Assembly (NCBI RefSeq): GCF_003628145.1
Contig: NZ_RBZV01000009.1
Location: forward strand, 158,138 to 222,137
Direction of reading: 5' to 3'
DNA: 64,000 nucleotides
Origin: Trinickia fusca
Lineage (GTDB): Bacteria; Pseudomonadota; Gammaproteobacteria; Burkholderiales; Burkholderiaceae
Position 1 is the stretch's first letter. Each line of letters opens with the position of its first letter. Positions 44,309 through 54,748 of this stretch are shown here, one piece after another. The translations under genes and the position numbers were made by a program. The notes beneath the pieces are model-generated. The model was not told where the DNA came from. It did not search any database and saw only the letters and a list, made by a program, of their open reading frames with translations.

Positions 44309-46189
44309 ATGCTGCAAAACTGGTCGATTCGCACGACGCTGACGGCTGTCGGCGGCGTGCTCGTCACGCTGACCGTGGTGGTCGGCGTGCTCGGCCTGAC
44401 GGCCTTGTCGGGCGCAAGCCGCTCGCTCGATACGCTCGCGCACAGCCAGCTGACGGCCATTCACGCGCTCGACGACGCGGGCTCGTACCTGCTGCGCGCG
44501 CGCGTGTCGCTGGATCGCGTGCGCTCGCTGTCCGAGGCGAGCAACGCGGACGAGGCGAAGAAGGTCCTCGACCGCGCCCAATTCCTGCTCACGAAATCGA
44601 ACGAAGCGTGGCAGAAGTACCACGACGCGCCGAAAGACGGGCTCGAGACGACGCTGGCCGACGATCTGGCTGCGCGCTACGCGACGCTGCTGCACGACGG
44701 CGTCGAACCCGAGTTCGCCGCGCTGCGCTCAGGCGACATGGCCGGCTATCACGCGGTCGCCGATACCAAGATCAGCCCGATGTTCGTCGCGTACGGCGAT
44801 AGCGCGGACCGCGTGACCCAATCCATCCAGCGGCTCGCCGATCAGTTGCAGGCCGATTCGAGCGCGCGCATTTCGCTGATGAACACGCTGATCGCCGCGC
44901 TAACGGCGCTTGCGCTCGTGCTGGTCGTGCTCATCCGCTTCGCGTTGCGCGGGCTGATCGTGCAGCCGCTCAACGAGGCGATCGCGCATTTTGACCGGAT
45001 CGCCGAGGGCGATCTGACGCAGCCGGTTCACGTGCTGGGCGACAACGAAGTCGGGCGCCTGTTTGCCTCCATCAAGAAGATGCAAGGCGCGATCACGACG
45101 ATGGTGCGCGCCGTGCACGGCGGGACGGAGTCGATCGACGTGGGCGCGCGCGAAATCTCGATCGGCAATACCGATCTGTCGCAGCGCACCGAACAGCAAG
45201 CCTCCTCACTGCAGCAAACGTCTACGAGCATGGGGCAGCTGACGGGCACCGTGCGCCAGAACACCGAAAATGCGCGCCAGGCCAGCCAGCTCGCCGTCAA
45301 CGCCTCGGACATCGCCGTGCGCGGAGGCGATGTCGTGAGTCAGGTCGTCACGACGATGCAGGACATCGCGACGAGCTCGAGCAAGGTCGTCGACATCATC
45401 GGTGTGATCGAAGGCATCGCGTTCCAGACCAACATCCTCGCGCTGAACGCGGCCGTCGAAGCGGCACGGGCAGGCGAGCAGGGCCGCGGCTTTGCGGTGG
45501 TCGCCGGCGAAGTGCGCAGCCTCGCGCAGCGCAGCGCGGCGGCGGCCAAGGAAATCAAGGCGTTGATCGGCGACTCGGCCGACAAGGTGGCGAGCGGTTC
45601 CGCGCTCGTGGGTCGCGCAGGCACGACGATGGAGGAAATCGTTCAAGCCGTGCGTCGCGTAACCGACATCATGGGCGAGATCAGCGCCGCGTCGGAAGAG
45701 CAGTCGACGGGGATCGAAAGCGTGAACCGCGCGCTTGCGCAGATGGACGACGTGACGCAGCAGAACGCGGCGCTCGTCGAGCAGGCTGCCGCCGCGGCGG
45801 CGTCGCTCGAAGAGCAGACGCGCAATCTGAAAGCCGTGGTCTCGCGCTGGCGCATCGACGGCGTGCAGGCGGTGGCGGCTGTGGTCAAGCCCGTGACGCC
45901 GGTGCGTGCGGCTCCGGCGGCCCCCGCGGCCCGCAAGCCGGCACTGTCTACGAGCAAGCCTGCGCTACCCGCGAGCAAGTCGGCGCTGGCCGACCCGCGC
46001 GAGCCGCGTCTTGCGGCACCCGCGAAGCCGGTCGCGCCATCCGCGGTGCCGGCCACGGTCAGTGCATCGGTCGCACCGCAGCCGGTTCCGAAGGCGGCAC
46101 CGGCCGCGTCCCTCAAGCCGGCGATCAGCGCAGCGCCGAGCGTGGCTGTCTCGGCCAGCAAGTCCGACGACGACTGGGAAACGTTTTAA
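44309..46189 (+). CDS. methyl-accepting chemotaxis protein with C-terminal DWETF
   Basis: 626 aa. TM1 about residues 10-32, a helical periplasmic ligand domain (four-helix-bundle type), TM2 about 190-212, HAMP ~213-265, signalling coiled coil with hairpin tip [43 protein letters not shown], methylation helices ([16 protein letters not shown]). A ~95-residue Pro/Ala/Lys-rich flexible tail ends in DWETF, the tether pentapeptide that binds CheR and CheB. Tsr/Tar-like; the ligand is unknown. Encoded inside the che operon between cheW and cheR. Confidence 0.95.
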   Translation: MLQNWSIRTTLTAVGGVLVTLTVVVGVLGLTALSGASRSLDTLAHSQLTAIHALDDAGSYLLRARVSLDRVRSLSEASNADEAKKVLDRAQFLLTKSNEAWQKYHDAPKDGLETTLADDLAARYATLLHDGVEPEFAALRSGDMAGYHAVADTKISPMFVAYGDSADRVTQSIQRLADQLQADSSARISLMNTLIAALTALALVLVVLIRFALRGLIVQPLNEAIAHFDRIAEGDLTQPVHVLGDNEVGRLFASIKKMQGAITTMVRAVHGGTESIDVGAREISIGNTDLSQRTEQQASSLQQTSTSMGQLTGTVRQNTENARQASQLAVNASDIAVRGGDVVSQVVTTMQDIATSSSKVVDIIGVIEGIAFQTNILALNAAVEAARAGEQGRGFAVVAGEVRSLAQRSAAAAKEIKALIGDSADKVASGSALVGRAGTTMEEIVQAVRRVTDIMGEISAASEEQSTGIESVNRALAQMDDVTQQNAALVEQAAAAAASLEEQTRNLKAVVSRWRIDGVQAVAAVVKPVTPVRAAPAAPAARKPALSTSKPALPASKSALADPREPRLAAPAKPVAPSAVPATVSASVAPQPVPKAAPAASLKPAISAAPSVAVSASKSDDDWETF

Positions 46190-46398
46190 GCAGTAGGCGT
46201 GCCGGGCGCGTTGCGCGCGGCACGCAGGAAAGGCAAACGAGCATGTGGCGTTTCGGCACCCCGTCCGCGACAGGACGACACAGTGCGCCGCGCGGGCCCC
46301 GCGCGTGGCGGGGTGCGGCAAGCGCTACACGCGCAGGCTCGCACGAGCCTGCGCGGCGCAGCGGCGCAGCACGTCATTACTGAAGTGAGAGAAGCATC

Positions 46399-47370
46399 AT
46401 GACGACAGCGCGCGCATCATCACGGCCCGAACGGGCCGAACCCGGCTTCAGTGGCGGCCCGGCCGATCGCTCCGGCTTCGCCGATCGCGATTTCGACTTC
46501 ACCACGGCCGACTTTGCCCGTATTCGTGAGCTCATCCACCGCCGCGCCGGCATCTCGCTGTCCGAACACAAACGCGACATGGCTTACAGCCGGCTCGCCC
46601 GGCGCCTGCGCGCACGCGGCCTGGCGAGCTTCCGTCACTATCTGGACCTGCTCGAAGCCGAAAACGACCCGGCCGAGTGGGAAGCGTTCACGAACGCGCT
46701 GACGACGAACCTGACCGCGTTCTTCCGCGAGGCCCACCACTTTCCGATCCTCGCCGACTTCGTCAAGCGTCGCGCACAGCCTGTTTCGGTCTGGTGCTCG
46801 GCCGCTTCCACGGGCGAGGAGCCGTATTCGATCGCGATGACGCTGATCGAGGCGCTCGGCGAATCGGCCGCGCGCCAGGCGACGGTGCTCGCGACCGACC
46901 TCGACACGCAAGTGCTGGCCAAGGGCGAAGCGGGCATCTACTCGCTCGACCAGGTCAAGCAACTGAGCCCCGAGCGCCTGAAGCGCTTCTTCCTGAAGGG
47001 CACGGGCCCGCACGCGGGGCTCGTGAAGGTGCGCCCCGAAGTGCGCGCGATGATCCGCTTCGAGCAGCTGAATCTGACGGACGCCGACTACGGCCTGCGC
47101 TCGCCGTTCGATGCCATCTTCTGCCGCAACGTGATGATCTACTTCGACAAGCCGACGCAGTCGCAAGTGCTCTCGCGTTTCGAGCCGCTCGTGAAGCCAG
47201 GCGGGCTGCTGTTTGCCGGCCATTCGGAGAATTTCACGTACGTCACGCAGGCGTTCCGCCTGCGCGGCCAAACGGTCTATGAACTGACGCGCGATGCGCA
47301 AGCCGGCGCGGCTCGTCCGCGCGGCGCGCAAGCTGGCGCAACACGGCAAGGCCAGGAGTCATTGGCATGA
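46399..47370 (+). CDS. cheR: chemotaxis receptor methyltransferase CheR
   Basis: 323 aa. N-terminal helical domain ([33 protein letters not shown]), then the SAM-binding core: [53 protein letters not shown]. Methylates receptor glutamates with SAM. Overlaps cheD by 4 bp (ATGA). The Gly/Ala/Arg-rich ends are extra to the enteric form. Confidence 0.96.
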   Translation: MTTARASSRPERAEPGFSGGPADRSGFADRDFDFTTADFARIRELIHRRAGISLSEHKRDMAYSRLARRLRARGLASFRHYLDLLEAENDPAEWEAFTNALTTNLTAFFREAHHFPILADFVKRRAQPVSVWCSAASTGEEPYSIAMTLIEALGESAARQATVLATDLDTQVLAKGEAGIYSLDQVKQLSPERLKRFFLKGTGPHAGLVKVRPEVRAMIRFEQLNLTDADYGLRSPFDAIFCRNVMIYFDKPTQSQVLSRFEPLVKPGGLLFAGHSENFTYVTQAFRLRGQTVYELTRDAQAGAARPRGAQAGATRQGQESLA

Positions 47371-48128
47371 GCGGCTTGCCCATTGCGACCAACCTGTACT
47401 TCGACAACCACTTCAACCGCCGTGGCGTGAAGTTGTTGCCGAACGAGTTCTATACGACGTCCGAGGACATGGTGCTCGTCACGGTGCTCGGTTCGTGCGT
47501 CGCGGCGTGCATCCACGACCGCACGGCCGGTATCGGCGGCATGAACCACTTCATGCTGCCCGACGACGGCGATCAGCCCGCGCAGGCGGCATCCGATTCG
47601 ATGCGCTATGGCGCCTACGCGATGGAAGTGCTGATCAACGAGCTCATCAAGATGGGCGGCCGGCGCGAGCGCTTCGAGGCGAAGGTGTTCGGCGGCGCGG
47701 CCGTACTGGCCGGCATGACGACGATCAACATCGGCGACCGCAACGCCGAGTTCGTGCGCCGCTACCTGGCGCTCGAACGCATCCGCATCGCCGCCGAGGA
47801 TCTGCAGGGCGTGCACCCGCGCAAGGTAGCCTTCATGCCCAGCACGGGCCAGGCAATGGTGAAGAAACTGCGTCTGCAGCAGGAGCCGAACGTCGCCGAG
47901 CGCGAGCAGGCGCTCGCGAAGCAGGTAGCGGAGGCGCGCACGGCCCGGCATGAGCGGGCGCGCGCAAGAGAGCATGCTGAATTGTTCGCCCCGGCCGGCC
48001 AGGCTGCGGGCAAGCCGCGCGTCGAACTGTTTGGCGCGTCGAATGCCAAACAACGCGTCGAGCTGTTCGGCGCCGGCGGCGCGCGCGGCTCACTGATAAA
48101 TAACGCGAAGACCGTAGAGGAGGCCTGA
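47367..48128 (+). CDS. cheD: chemotaxis receptor glutamine deamidase CheD, extended C-terminus
   Basis: 253 aa. Core of ~165 residues with the catalytic Cys and His ([29 protein letters not shown]) and [18 protein letters not shown]. Deamidates receptor glutamines. A ~70-residue charged helical and Gly-rich extension carries three related ELF segments ([27 protein letters not shown]), unlike the short canonical protein. CheB follows 5 bp later. Confidence 0.93.
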   Translation: MSGLPIATNLYFDNHFNRRGVKLLPNEFYTTSEDMVLVTVLGSCVAACIHDRTAGIGGMNHFMLPDDGDQPAQAASDSMRYGAYAMEVLINELIKMGGRRERFEAKVFGGAAVLAGMTTINIGDRNAEFVRRYLALERIRIAAEDLQGVHPRKVAFMPSTGQAMVKKLRLQQEPNVAEREQALAKQVAEARTARHERARAREHAELFAPAGQAAGKPRVELFGASNAKQRVELFGAGGARGSLINNAKTVEEA

Positions 48129-48133
48129 GAGCT

Positions 48134-49213
48134 GTGCAAAAAATCAAGGTTTTGTGTGTCGACGATTCGGCGCTGATTCGCAGTCTGATGACGGAAATCA
48201 TCAACGCGCAGCCCGACATGATGGTCTGCGCGACCGCGCCCGACCCGCTCGTCGCACGCGAGCTCATCAAGCAGCACAACCCCGACGTCCTGACGCTCGA
48301 CGTCGAAATGCCCCGCATGGACGGGCTCGACTTCCTCGAGAAGCTGATGCGGCTGCGGCCGATGCCGGTGGTGATGGTGTCGTCGCTGACCGAGCGCGGC
48401 TCCGAAATCACGCTGCGCGCGCTCGAGCTCGGGGCCGTCGATTTCGTCACGAAGCCCAAGGTCGGCATTCGCGACGGCATGCTCGACTACGCCGAAAAGC
48501 TGGCCGACAAGATTCGCGCGGCCTCGCGCGCACGCGTGCGCCAGGCGCAGGCGGCCCCGCAGGCGCGCCCTGGCGCCGCGGCCGCGCCGGCGCCGATGTT
48601 CAACAATCCGCTCGTCAGTACGGAAAAGCTCATCATCATCGGCGCCTCGACGGGCGGTACCGAAGCGATTCGCGAAGTGCTCGTGCCGCTGCCGCCCGAT
48701 GCGCCGGCCATCCTGATTGCGCAGCACATGCCGCCGGGCTTCACGAAGTCGTTCGCTCAGCGCCTGAACGGCCTGTGCCGCATCACGGTGAAGGAAGCCG
48801 AGCACGGCGAGCGCGTGCTGCCGGGCCATGCCTACATCGCGCCGGGCCATGCCCATTTGTTGCTCGCGCGCAGCGGGGCCAACTACATCGCGCATTTGTC
48901 GGACGATCCGCCCGTGAACCGGCACCGGCCGTCCGTCGACGTGCTGTTCCGCTCGGCCGCCCAACATGCCGGCAAGAACGCGATCGGTGTGATTTTGACG
49001 GGCATGGGCCGCGATGGCGCTGCGGGATTGTTAGACATGAGAAAGGCGGGCGCATACACTCTCGCGCAAGATGAAGCGAGCTGCATCGTCTTCGGTATGC
49101 CGCGCGAGGCGATTGCGCTTGGCGGCGCCGATGACGTCGCGCCTTTGTCGGAAATGAGCCGCCGCGTGATGACACGCCTTGCGGCGATGGGAGATCGAGT
49201 ACAGCGCGTATAG
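48134..49213 (+). CDS. cheB: chemotaxis methylesterase CheB
   Basis: 359 aa from GTG 48134. Receiver domain with phospho-acceptor D56 ([16 protein letters not shown]), linker, then the esterase domain: catalytic Ser in [13 protein letters not shown], His in [14 protein letters not shown], Asp in [13 protein letters not shown]. Removes methyl groups from receptors when phosphorylated by CheA. Confidence 0.97.
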   Translation: MQKIKVLCVDDSALIRSLMTEIINAQPDMMVCATAPDPLVARELIKQHNPDVLTLDVEMPRMDGLDFLEKLMRLRPMPVVMVSSLTERGSEITLRALELGAVDFVTKPKVGIRDGMLDYAEKLADKIRAASRARVRQAQAAPQARPGAAAAPAPMFNNPLVSTEKLIIIGASTGGTEAIREVLVPLPPDAPAILIAQHMPPGFTKSFAQRLNGLCRITVKEAEHGERVLPGHAYIAPGHAHLLLARSGANYIAHLSDDPPVNRHRPSVDVLFRSAAQHAGKNAIGVILTGMGRDGAAGLLDMRKAGAYTLAQDEASCIVFGMPREAIALGGADDVAPLSEMSRRVMTRLAAMGDRVQRV

Positions 49214-49263
49214 CCGGCGGTAGGCCGGCTGCAGACGCAGCGAAATTGAATAAGGGACTCAAG

Positions 49264-49659
49264 ATGGACAAGGGAATGAAGATTCTGGTGGTGGACGACT
49301 TTCCGACAATGCGCCGGATCGTCCGCAACCTGCTGAAGGAGCTCGGCTACTCGAACGTCGACGAAGCTGAAGACGGCGCCGCGGGCCTGTCGCGTCTGCG
49401 CGGCGGCGGCTACGACTTCGTGATTTCGGACTGGAACATGCCGAACCTCGATGGCCTCGCCATGCTGAAGGAAATTCGCGCGGACGCGTCGCTGTCGCAC
49501 CTGCCGGTGCTGATGGTGACGGCCGAGTCGAAGAAGGAAAACATCATCGCAGCGGCGCAAGCCGGTGCGAGCGGCTATGTGGTGAAGCCGTTTACCGCTG
49601 CCACGCTCGACGAGAAGCTCACGAAGATTCTCGAGAAGATGGGCAAAACCGGGAGTTGA
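49264..49659 (+). CDS. cheY: chemotaxis response regulator CheY
   Basis: 131 aa from ATG 49264 (AAGGGA at about 6 bp). Acidic pair D11/D12, phospho-acceptor D56 ([13 protein letters not shown]), Thr in MVTAES, Lys in [14 protein letters not shown]. Closely follows the enteric CheY sequence that binds FliM. Followed at once by cheZ. Confidence 0.97.
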   Translation: MDKGMKILVVDDFPTMRRIVRNLLKELGYSNVDEAEDGAAGLSRLRGGGYDFVISDWNMPNLDGLAMLKEIRADASLSHLPVLMVTAESKKENIIAAAQAGASGYVVKPFTAATLDEKLTKILEKMGKTGS

Positions 49660-49661
49660 CG

Positions 49662-50372
49662 GTGGAGCAACCGACGCAAGCACACGCAGACATAGACGGC
49701 GCGGACGGCGCCGATCTGACGACGGATCGCATCCTGGCCCGCATCGGGCACTTGACGCGCACGCTGCGCGACTCGATGCGCGAACTCGGCTTCGACAAGG
49801 CCGTCGAGGAGGCCGCCGAGGCCGTGCCCGATGCGCGCGACCGTCTCAAGTATGTGGCCGACATGACCGAACAGGCGGCCGAGCGGGTGCTGACGGCGAT
49901 CGAGATCGCCAAGCCGTTGCAGGAACAGCTGCAGAACGAGGCGAAAGAGCTCGATGCCCGTTGGGCCGAGTGGTACGCCTCGCCGATCGACCGGGAGGAG
50001 GTGCGCACGCTGATGAGCGACACGCGCACGTTTCTCGGACGCGTGCCCGACGCGACGTCGGCCACGAGCGCAAAGCTGCTCGAGATCATGCTCGCTCAGG
50101 ACTTCCAGGATCTGACCGGGCAGGTCATCAAGCGGATCACGGAAGTGGTTCATCTGATCGAGCAGCAGTTGCTCGGCGTGCTCCTCGAGAACATCGCGCC
50201 CGAGCGGCGCGAGCAGTTCGCGCAAACCGCGGCCGCGCTGGCGGCCGAGACGAGCCCGACGGGCAGCCCGAAGTCGTTGCTGAACGGCCCGCAGATCAAC
50301 CCCGAAGGACAAACCGACGTGGTGCAGGATCAGGAGCAAGTCGACGATCTGCTGGCCAGCCTCGGTTTCTGA
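49662..50372 (+). CDS. cheZ: CheY-P phosphatase CheZ
   Basis: 236 aa from GTG 49662 (GGGAG at 7 bp); a TTG two codons earlier overlaps the cheY stop. Long helical hairpin with the conserved [17 protein letters not shown] segment, whose Gln inserts into the CheY-P active site. The C-terminal [17 protein letters not shown] is the CheY-binding peptide. Ends the che gene run. Confidence 0.95.
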   Translation: MEQPTQAHADIDGADGADLTTDRILARIGHLTRTLRDSMRELGFDKAVEEAAEAVPDARDRLKYVADMTEQAAERVLTAIEIAKPLQEQLQNEAKELDARWAEWYASPIDREEVRTLMSDTRTFLGRVPDATSATSAKLLEIMLAQDFQDLTGQVIKRITEVVHLIEQQLLGVLLENIAPERREQFAQTAAALAAETSPTGSPKSLLNGPQINPEGQTDVVQDQEQVDDLLASLGF

Positions 50373-50646
50373 CCGCGCTTTAATGTCAGTGACGGCGGTT
50401 TTTCGAACGAATCCAGTTTGACGAGGGTGGCTCACGCATGTGGGCCGCCCTCATATCGTTGTCGCAAGCGCTCCGCAAAGTAAGCAAACGTTTGACTAGC
50501 GAGCGCGAGATCGTGTTGCTTGTTTTAACCGTGCTCCGCCTTCTGGCATGCGGGGCGGGCGCGGGGTGGTCGCATGACGGCATGCCTGAGAATCACCCGC
50601 GCCGGGGAGCGCGATAAGAAATCAATCAATACGAGGAACTTTCCTA

Positions 50647-51144
50647 ATGTCGATTCGCTCTGTCCGCGCGGCGCTTTTTGCTGCACTGGCTGGCTGCGTC
50701 GCTCTTGGCGCGGCGGCTCCTTCCTACGCCGCGCTCGGTGCGGCGCCGATGCAATCGAGCACCAACGCCACGTCGATCCCGCTGCGCGCGACAGCGCATG
50801 CGGCCGTGCAAGGCCCGGCCAATCAACCGGCCCCCTACACGGTGACGCAAACGACGTTCGATTCGGGCACGGTCGTGCGCGAGTACGTGTCCGCCGCTGG
50901 CACGGTGTTCGGCATCGCCTGGACGGGCTCGCGCGTCGACCTGACGGCGCTCCTCGGCAGCTACTTCCCGCAGTACGACCAGGCGCTCGCCGCGCTGCGC
51001 GCGACGCGCACGGGACGCGGCCCTGTCGCGATCGATGACTCGGGGCTCGTCGTCCATTCGGGCGGCCATATGGGCTCGTTCGCCGGCCAAGCGTGGCTGC
51101 CGCAGGCGCTGCCTGCTGGTGTGAGCGGTAACGATATCCAGTAA
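50647..51144 (+). CDS. DUF2844-type exported protein, copy 1
   Basis: 165 aa with a Sec signal peptide (to SYAA, about residue 27). The mature domain has YTVTQTTFDSGTVVREYVSAAGTVFGIAWTGSRVDLTALLGSYFPQY and ends GGHMGSFAGQAWLPQALPAGVSGNDIQ. No catalytic motif. DUF2844 and DUF3443 genes occur as a pair in Burkholderia; function unknown. The 22-bp gap to the next gene makes an operon. Paralogue of 52729. Confidence 0.78.
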   Translation: MSIRSVRAALFAALAGCVALGAAAPSYAALGAAPMQSSTNATSIPLRATAHAAVQGPANQPAPYTVTQTTFDSGTVVREYVSAAGTVFGIAWTGSRVDLTALLGSYFPQYDQALAALRATRTGRGPVAIDDSGLVVHSGGHMGSFAGQAWLPQALPAGVSGNDIQ

Positions 51145-51166
51145 GCGGGCGAGGGCAGACATCACC

Positions 51167-52459
51167 ATGTTGCGAATTCATAGCGTTTTGGTACGCGTGC
51201 TGAGTGCGCTCGGCCTTGCGACGGCGGTGGCGCTCGTCGCCGGTTGCGGCGGCGGAGGCGGCGGCGGATCGAGCTCGACTTCGTCGAGCAGCACCACGTC
51301 GAGCAGCGGACCCTCGAGCAGCGGGCCGTCGAGCGGTAGCACGAACACCGCTCCGCTGGTGGCGAATCAGGTACCCGTGACGGTCGGCTACGGCTACGCC
51401 GGCGGTTCGAACATCCCAACCGTCAGCGTCACCCTCTGCGCGCCCGGGACGAGCAACTGCCAGACCATCGACAACATCCAGGTCGACACGATGTCGTTCG
51501 GGCTGCGGCTCACGAGCACGGCTGCGAGCGCCGTGCTGGGCAGCCTGCCGCAAGTGACGAGCGGCGGCGCCGCGGTGGCCGAATGCACGCAATTCGCCGA
51601 CGGCTACACCTGGGGCTCCGTGCGTCTGGCCGACGTGAAGATCGGTGGCGAGACCGCCTCGAACCTGCCGATCAATATCCTCGGCGACGTGCCGCAGTCC
51701 GCCGTCAGTTCGGGAGGCTGCGCGAGCGGCACGCTCGAGACCTCGGGCTCGGCGCTCGGTGCGAACGGTATTCTCGGCATCGGCGTGTCGCAATACGACT
51801 GCGGCTCGGGCTGCGCGACGCAGGCGAACAACGGCATGTATTACGGCTGCCCGGGTGGTACGAACTGCACGGGCACGACCCTGCCGCTGACGAGCCAGGT
51901 CGCCACGCCGATGCGTTCGTTCGCGGCCGACAACAATGGTGTCTCGCTGACGATGCCGTCGGTCGGTCCAAGCGGCGCATCGCTGGTATCGGGTGTCCTG
52001 ACGTTTGGCGTCGCCACGCAGTCGAACAACGCACTGCCGACTTCGGGCGTAACGGTCTACACTTCCGATCGCTATGGCGACACGCAAAGCGCCACGTACA
52101 ACGGTGCGCTCGGCTACGTCGCATTCTTCGATAGCGGCTCGAATGCCTACTTCGTGCCCGATCCGGCGATTCCGCGATGCACGGGACAGGGCTCGTGGGC
52201 TTATTGCCCCAGCTCCACGGTGTCGCGCACGATTGGCGTGACAGGCTACAACGGCGCGAGCGGGTCGTTCCCGATCAGCATCGCCAATGCGCAGCAGCTG
52301 TTCGCCAGTGGAGCCTTTGCGTCCAACGACCTCGGCGGCACCCTCGGCGGGGTGGGATCGAAGCTCGACATGGGCCTGCCGTTCTTCTACGGCCGTACTG
52401 TGTATTACGGCTACGACCTGACGGGTACGGGCGGTCCGCAGCCATACGTGGCGTTCTGA
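51167..52459 (+). CDS. DUF3443-type lipoprotein, copy 1
   Basis: 430 aa. The lipobox LVAGC gives lipidation at Cys about residue 28, followed by a Gly then Ser/Thr-rich linker. The large beta-rich domain (IPTVSVTLCAPGTSNCQTIDNIQVDTMSFGLRL, VAFFDSGSNAYFVPD, ending FFYGRTVYYGYDLTGTGGPQPYVAF) recalls a pepsin-like fold with DTMSFGLRL and FFDSGSNAYF at equivalent sites. No activity is shown. It ends at a strong terminator. Confidence 0.78.
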   Translation: MLRIHSVLVRVLSALGLATAVALVAGCGGGGGGGSSSTSSSSTTSSSGPSSSGPSSGSTNTAPLVANQVPVTVGYGYAGGSNIPTVSVTLCAPGTSNCQTIDNIQVDTMSFGLRLTSTAASAVLGSLPQVTSGGAAVAECTQFADGYTWGSVRLADVKIGGETASNLPINILGDVPQSAVSSGGCASGTLETSGSALGANGILGIGVSQYDCGSGCATQANNGMYYGCPGGTNCTGTTLPLTSQVATPMRSFAADNNGVSLTMPSVGPSGASLVSGVLTFGVATQSNNALPTSGVTVYTSDRYGDTQSATYNGALGYVAFFDSGSNAYFVPDPAIPRCTGQGSWAYCPSSTVSRTIGVTGYNGASGSFPISIANAQQLFASGAFASNDLGGTLGGVGSKLDMGLPFFYGRTVYYGYDLTGTGGPQPYVAF

Positions 52460-52515
52460 CATTCGACGTGCCGACGCGGTGGTGACGACACCGTCGCCGT
52501 CCGTTATCCGCCACA

Positions 52516-52561
52516 CGGCGCCATGCCGCGACCTTCGGGTCCGGCCCGGCGCCGTTTTTTT
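52516..52561 (+). terminator. intrinsic terminator after DUF2844/DUF3443 copy 1
   Basis: CGGCGCC pairs with GGCGCCG, enclosing an inner hairpin with a TTCG tetraloop, then seven T. A strong Rho-independent terminator. Confidence 0.88.
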
Positions 52562-52728
52562 CTTCACCGTGGCGCGGACCGGTTCGGCAATGCCCAGGTT
52601 GCTTTGTTACCACTTGTTAAGCTCGCTGCACGTCATGGTTGACAAGTCTCATACTAGGGGCCGATCGTGCCTCGTTGAAGCATGAGCAAGGGGCGCGAAA
52701 AGAAAGCAACCCAGGAGGGACGTTTCCC

Positions 52729-53235
52729 ATGTCGACTCGTTTGATTCGCGCCGCCTTGCCGGCGACGCTCGCGGTGTGCGGCTTGTTGTGCGTTTCGGCT
52801 CCTGCCCAGGCGGCGCTCGGCGGCAAGCCGATGACGCCGCCGTCGGGCTCGACTTCCACCACCCTTTCCCCCTCGGCCCGGGCTGCCGCGCAAGGCGTCA
52901 TGGCATCGATCACCACGGCCGCCAATTACACGGTCAAGCAAACGACGCTCGACTCCGGCACGGTTGTTCGCGAGTACATCGCGCAGGATGGCAACGTGTT
53001 CGGCATCGCCTGGATGGGGCCGCGTGTCGATCTGCCGAATCTGCTCGGCGATTACTTCCCGCAGTACGCGAGCGGCGCCGCCGCGCTGCGCAAGGCGCGC
53101 GGCGCGCGCGGGCCGGTCGACTACGAGCAGCCGGGGCTCGTCGTGCGCTCCGGCGGGCACATGGGCGCGTTCGTCGGCCAGGCCTGGTTGCCGCAGGCTC
53201 TGCCCCCGGGCGTGAGCGGCGACGATATCCGCTGA
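52729..53235 (+). CDS. DUF2844-type exported protein, copy 2
   Basis: 168 aa from ATG 52729. Signal peptide to about residue 27 (PAQAALG), then YTVKQTTLDSGTVVREYIAQDGNVFGIAWMGPRVDLPNLLGDYFPQY and GGHMGAFVGQAWLPQALPPGVSGDDIR. Same architecture as copy 1 with moderate divergence, so an old tandem duplication. The 23-bp gap to its DUF3443 partner is nearly identical to copy 1. Confidence 0.78.
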   Translation: MSTRLIRAALPATLAVCGLLCVSAPAQAALGGKPMTPPSGSTSTTLSPSARAAAQGVMASITTAANYTVKQTTLDSGTVVREYIAQDGNVFGIAWMGPRVDLPNLLGDYFPQYASGAAALRKARGARGPVDYEQPGLVVRSGGHMGAFVGQAWLPQALPPGVSGDDIR

Positions 53236-53258
53236 ACCACCGACGACGAGGAACGATC

Positions 53259-54503
53259 ATGTTGCGAACGAACAGCAGATTGCTTCGGGTGCTCGGGGCA
53301 CTCGGCCTTGCCGCCGCGGCGGCGCTGACAGCGGCTTGCGGGGGGGGCGGCGGAGGGGGGGGCGGCGGAGGAGGAGGGGGCGGTGGCGGTGGGGCGACGA
53401 ACCCGCCGGCTGCGGCCAATCAAGCCGTCGTGACGGTGGGCTCGGGCGTGGCGAACGTGGCGAACATCCCGACTGTCAGCGTGACGATTTGCGCGCCGAG
53501 GACCACGACATGCCAAACCATCGACAACGTGCAGGTCGACACGATGTCGTACGGTCTGCGTCTTACCAGCTCGGCAGCTGCGCAGGTGCTCGGCAGCCTG
53601 CCGACGGAGACGGACATCAGCGGCAACCTGCTGGCCGAATGCACCCAGTTCGCCGACGGCTTTGCCTGGGGCTCGGTACGCGTGGCAGACGTGCGCATCA
53701 GCGGCGAGACCGCGAATAGCGTGCCGATCCAGATTCTCGGCGATGTGCCACAGGCGTCCGTCACCACGGGCAGTTGCGCGAGCGGGCAGCTCGAAAACAC
53801 TGCGGGGGCGCTCGGCGCCAACGGCATTCTCGGCATCGGGGTGGCGCTCGACGATTGCGGGGCGAATTGCGGTTCGGCGGCCAACAGCGGTTATTTCGCC
53901 TGCCCGAACGGCACTGGCTGCACGCCCACCGGCATCGCGCCCGCACTGGCCGTGGCGAACCCGGCCGCCCTTTTCGCGAGTGACAACAACGGCGTGATCC
54001 TGGCGATGCCGGCCGTCGGCTCGGGCGGCGCCAACACCGTGACGGGTACGCTGACGTTCGGCATCGGCACGCAGGCGAACAACGCGATGCTCGCCTCGCA
54101 GAAGCTCACGACGAGCCACTTCGGCGATATGCAGAGCGCGACGCTCAACGGCAATCCGATCTCGGTCGCATTCTTCGACTCCGGCTCGAACGGCTATTTC
54201 TTCACCGACAACTCGCTGCCGGCCTGTCCGGGTAACGCTTCGGCCTTCTATTGCCCGTCTTCGTCGACCTCGCGCTCGGCCACGGTGCTCGGTTTCAACG
54301 GGGCGGCGGCCATGGTGACGATGCCGGTCGGCAACGCCGTGTCGCTGTTCAACAGCGGCAATTTCGGGTTCAACAACCTGGCTGGCAACGGCGGCCTGCC
54401 CAACGTGATGGACATCGGCATGCCGTTCTTCTACGGCAACACGGTCTACTACGGTTACGACCTGAGCGCGTCGGGCGGCCCTTCGCCGTACGTCGCGTTC
54501 TGA
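53259..54503 (+). CDS. DUF3443-type lipoprotein, copy 2
   Basis: 414 aa from ATG 53259; the frame is open far upstream but the lipoprotein signal fixes the start. Lipobox LTAAC (Cys ~26) followed by a run of about 20 glycines as linker. The same domain as copy 1 follows (IPTVSVTICAPRTTTCQTIDNVQVDTMSYGLRL ... VAFFDSGSNGYFFTD ... FFYGNTVYYGYDLSASGGPSPYVAF). The Gly tract is coded by near-pure GGC/GGG/GGA and could slip. Confidence 0.78.
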   Translation: MLRTNSRLLRVLGALGLAAAAALTAACGGGGGGGGGGGGGGGGGGATNPPAAANQAVVTVGSGVANVANIPTVSVTICAPRTTTCQTIDNVQVDTMSYGLRLTSSAAAQVLGSLPTETDISGNLLAECTQFADGFAWGSVRVADVRISGETANSVPIQILGDVPQASVTTGSCASGQLENTAGALGANGILGIGVALDDCGANCGSAANSGYFACPNGTGCTPTGIAPALAVANPAALFASDNNGVILAMPAVGSGGANTVTGTLTFGIGTQANNAMLASQKLTTSHFGDMQSATLNGNPISVAFFDSGSNGYFFTDNSLPACPGNASAFYCPSSSTSRSATVLGFNGAAAMVTMPVGNAVSLFNSGNFGFNNLAGNGGLPNVMDIGMPFFYGNTVYYGYDLSASGGPSPYVAF

Positions 54504-54512
54504 CACGCCACC

Positions 54513-54540
54513 GCCGGGCCTGACGCCCGGCATTTATTTC
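54513..54540 (+). terminator. terminator after DUF3443 copy 2
   Basis: GCCGGGC-CTGAC-GCCCGGC followed by ATTTATTTC. A second 11-bp hairpin (CCGCCGCAGCC / GGCTGCGGCGG) lies at 54557-54583. Together they probably insulate flhB from the module before it. Confidence 0.72.
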
Positions 54541-54748
54541 AATTGCCTTTCAAATTCCGCCGCAGCCCTCCCGGCTGCGGCGGTGTCCTTTGTGCGCCTG
54601 GCGCACCCCCGCGCGGGCCCCACGCAGGCCCGATCACTCGAAATGCACCCGTTTCCCCGTCTTTATCCGCCGATCGTCGGTTGACGCCTGCGGGAATAAT
54701 CGCTGTCAGTGGGAGGCGGTATGTCGCCGCTTCCGAGTGGAGATGCCC

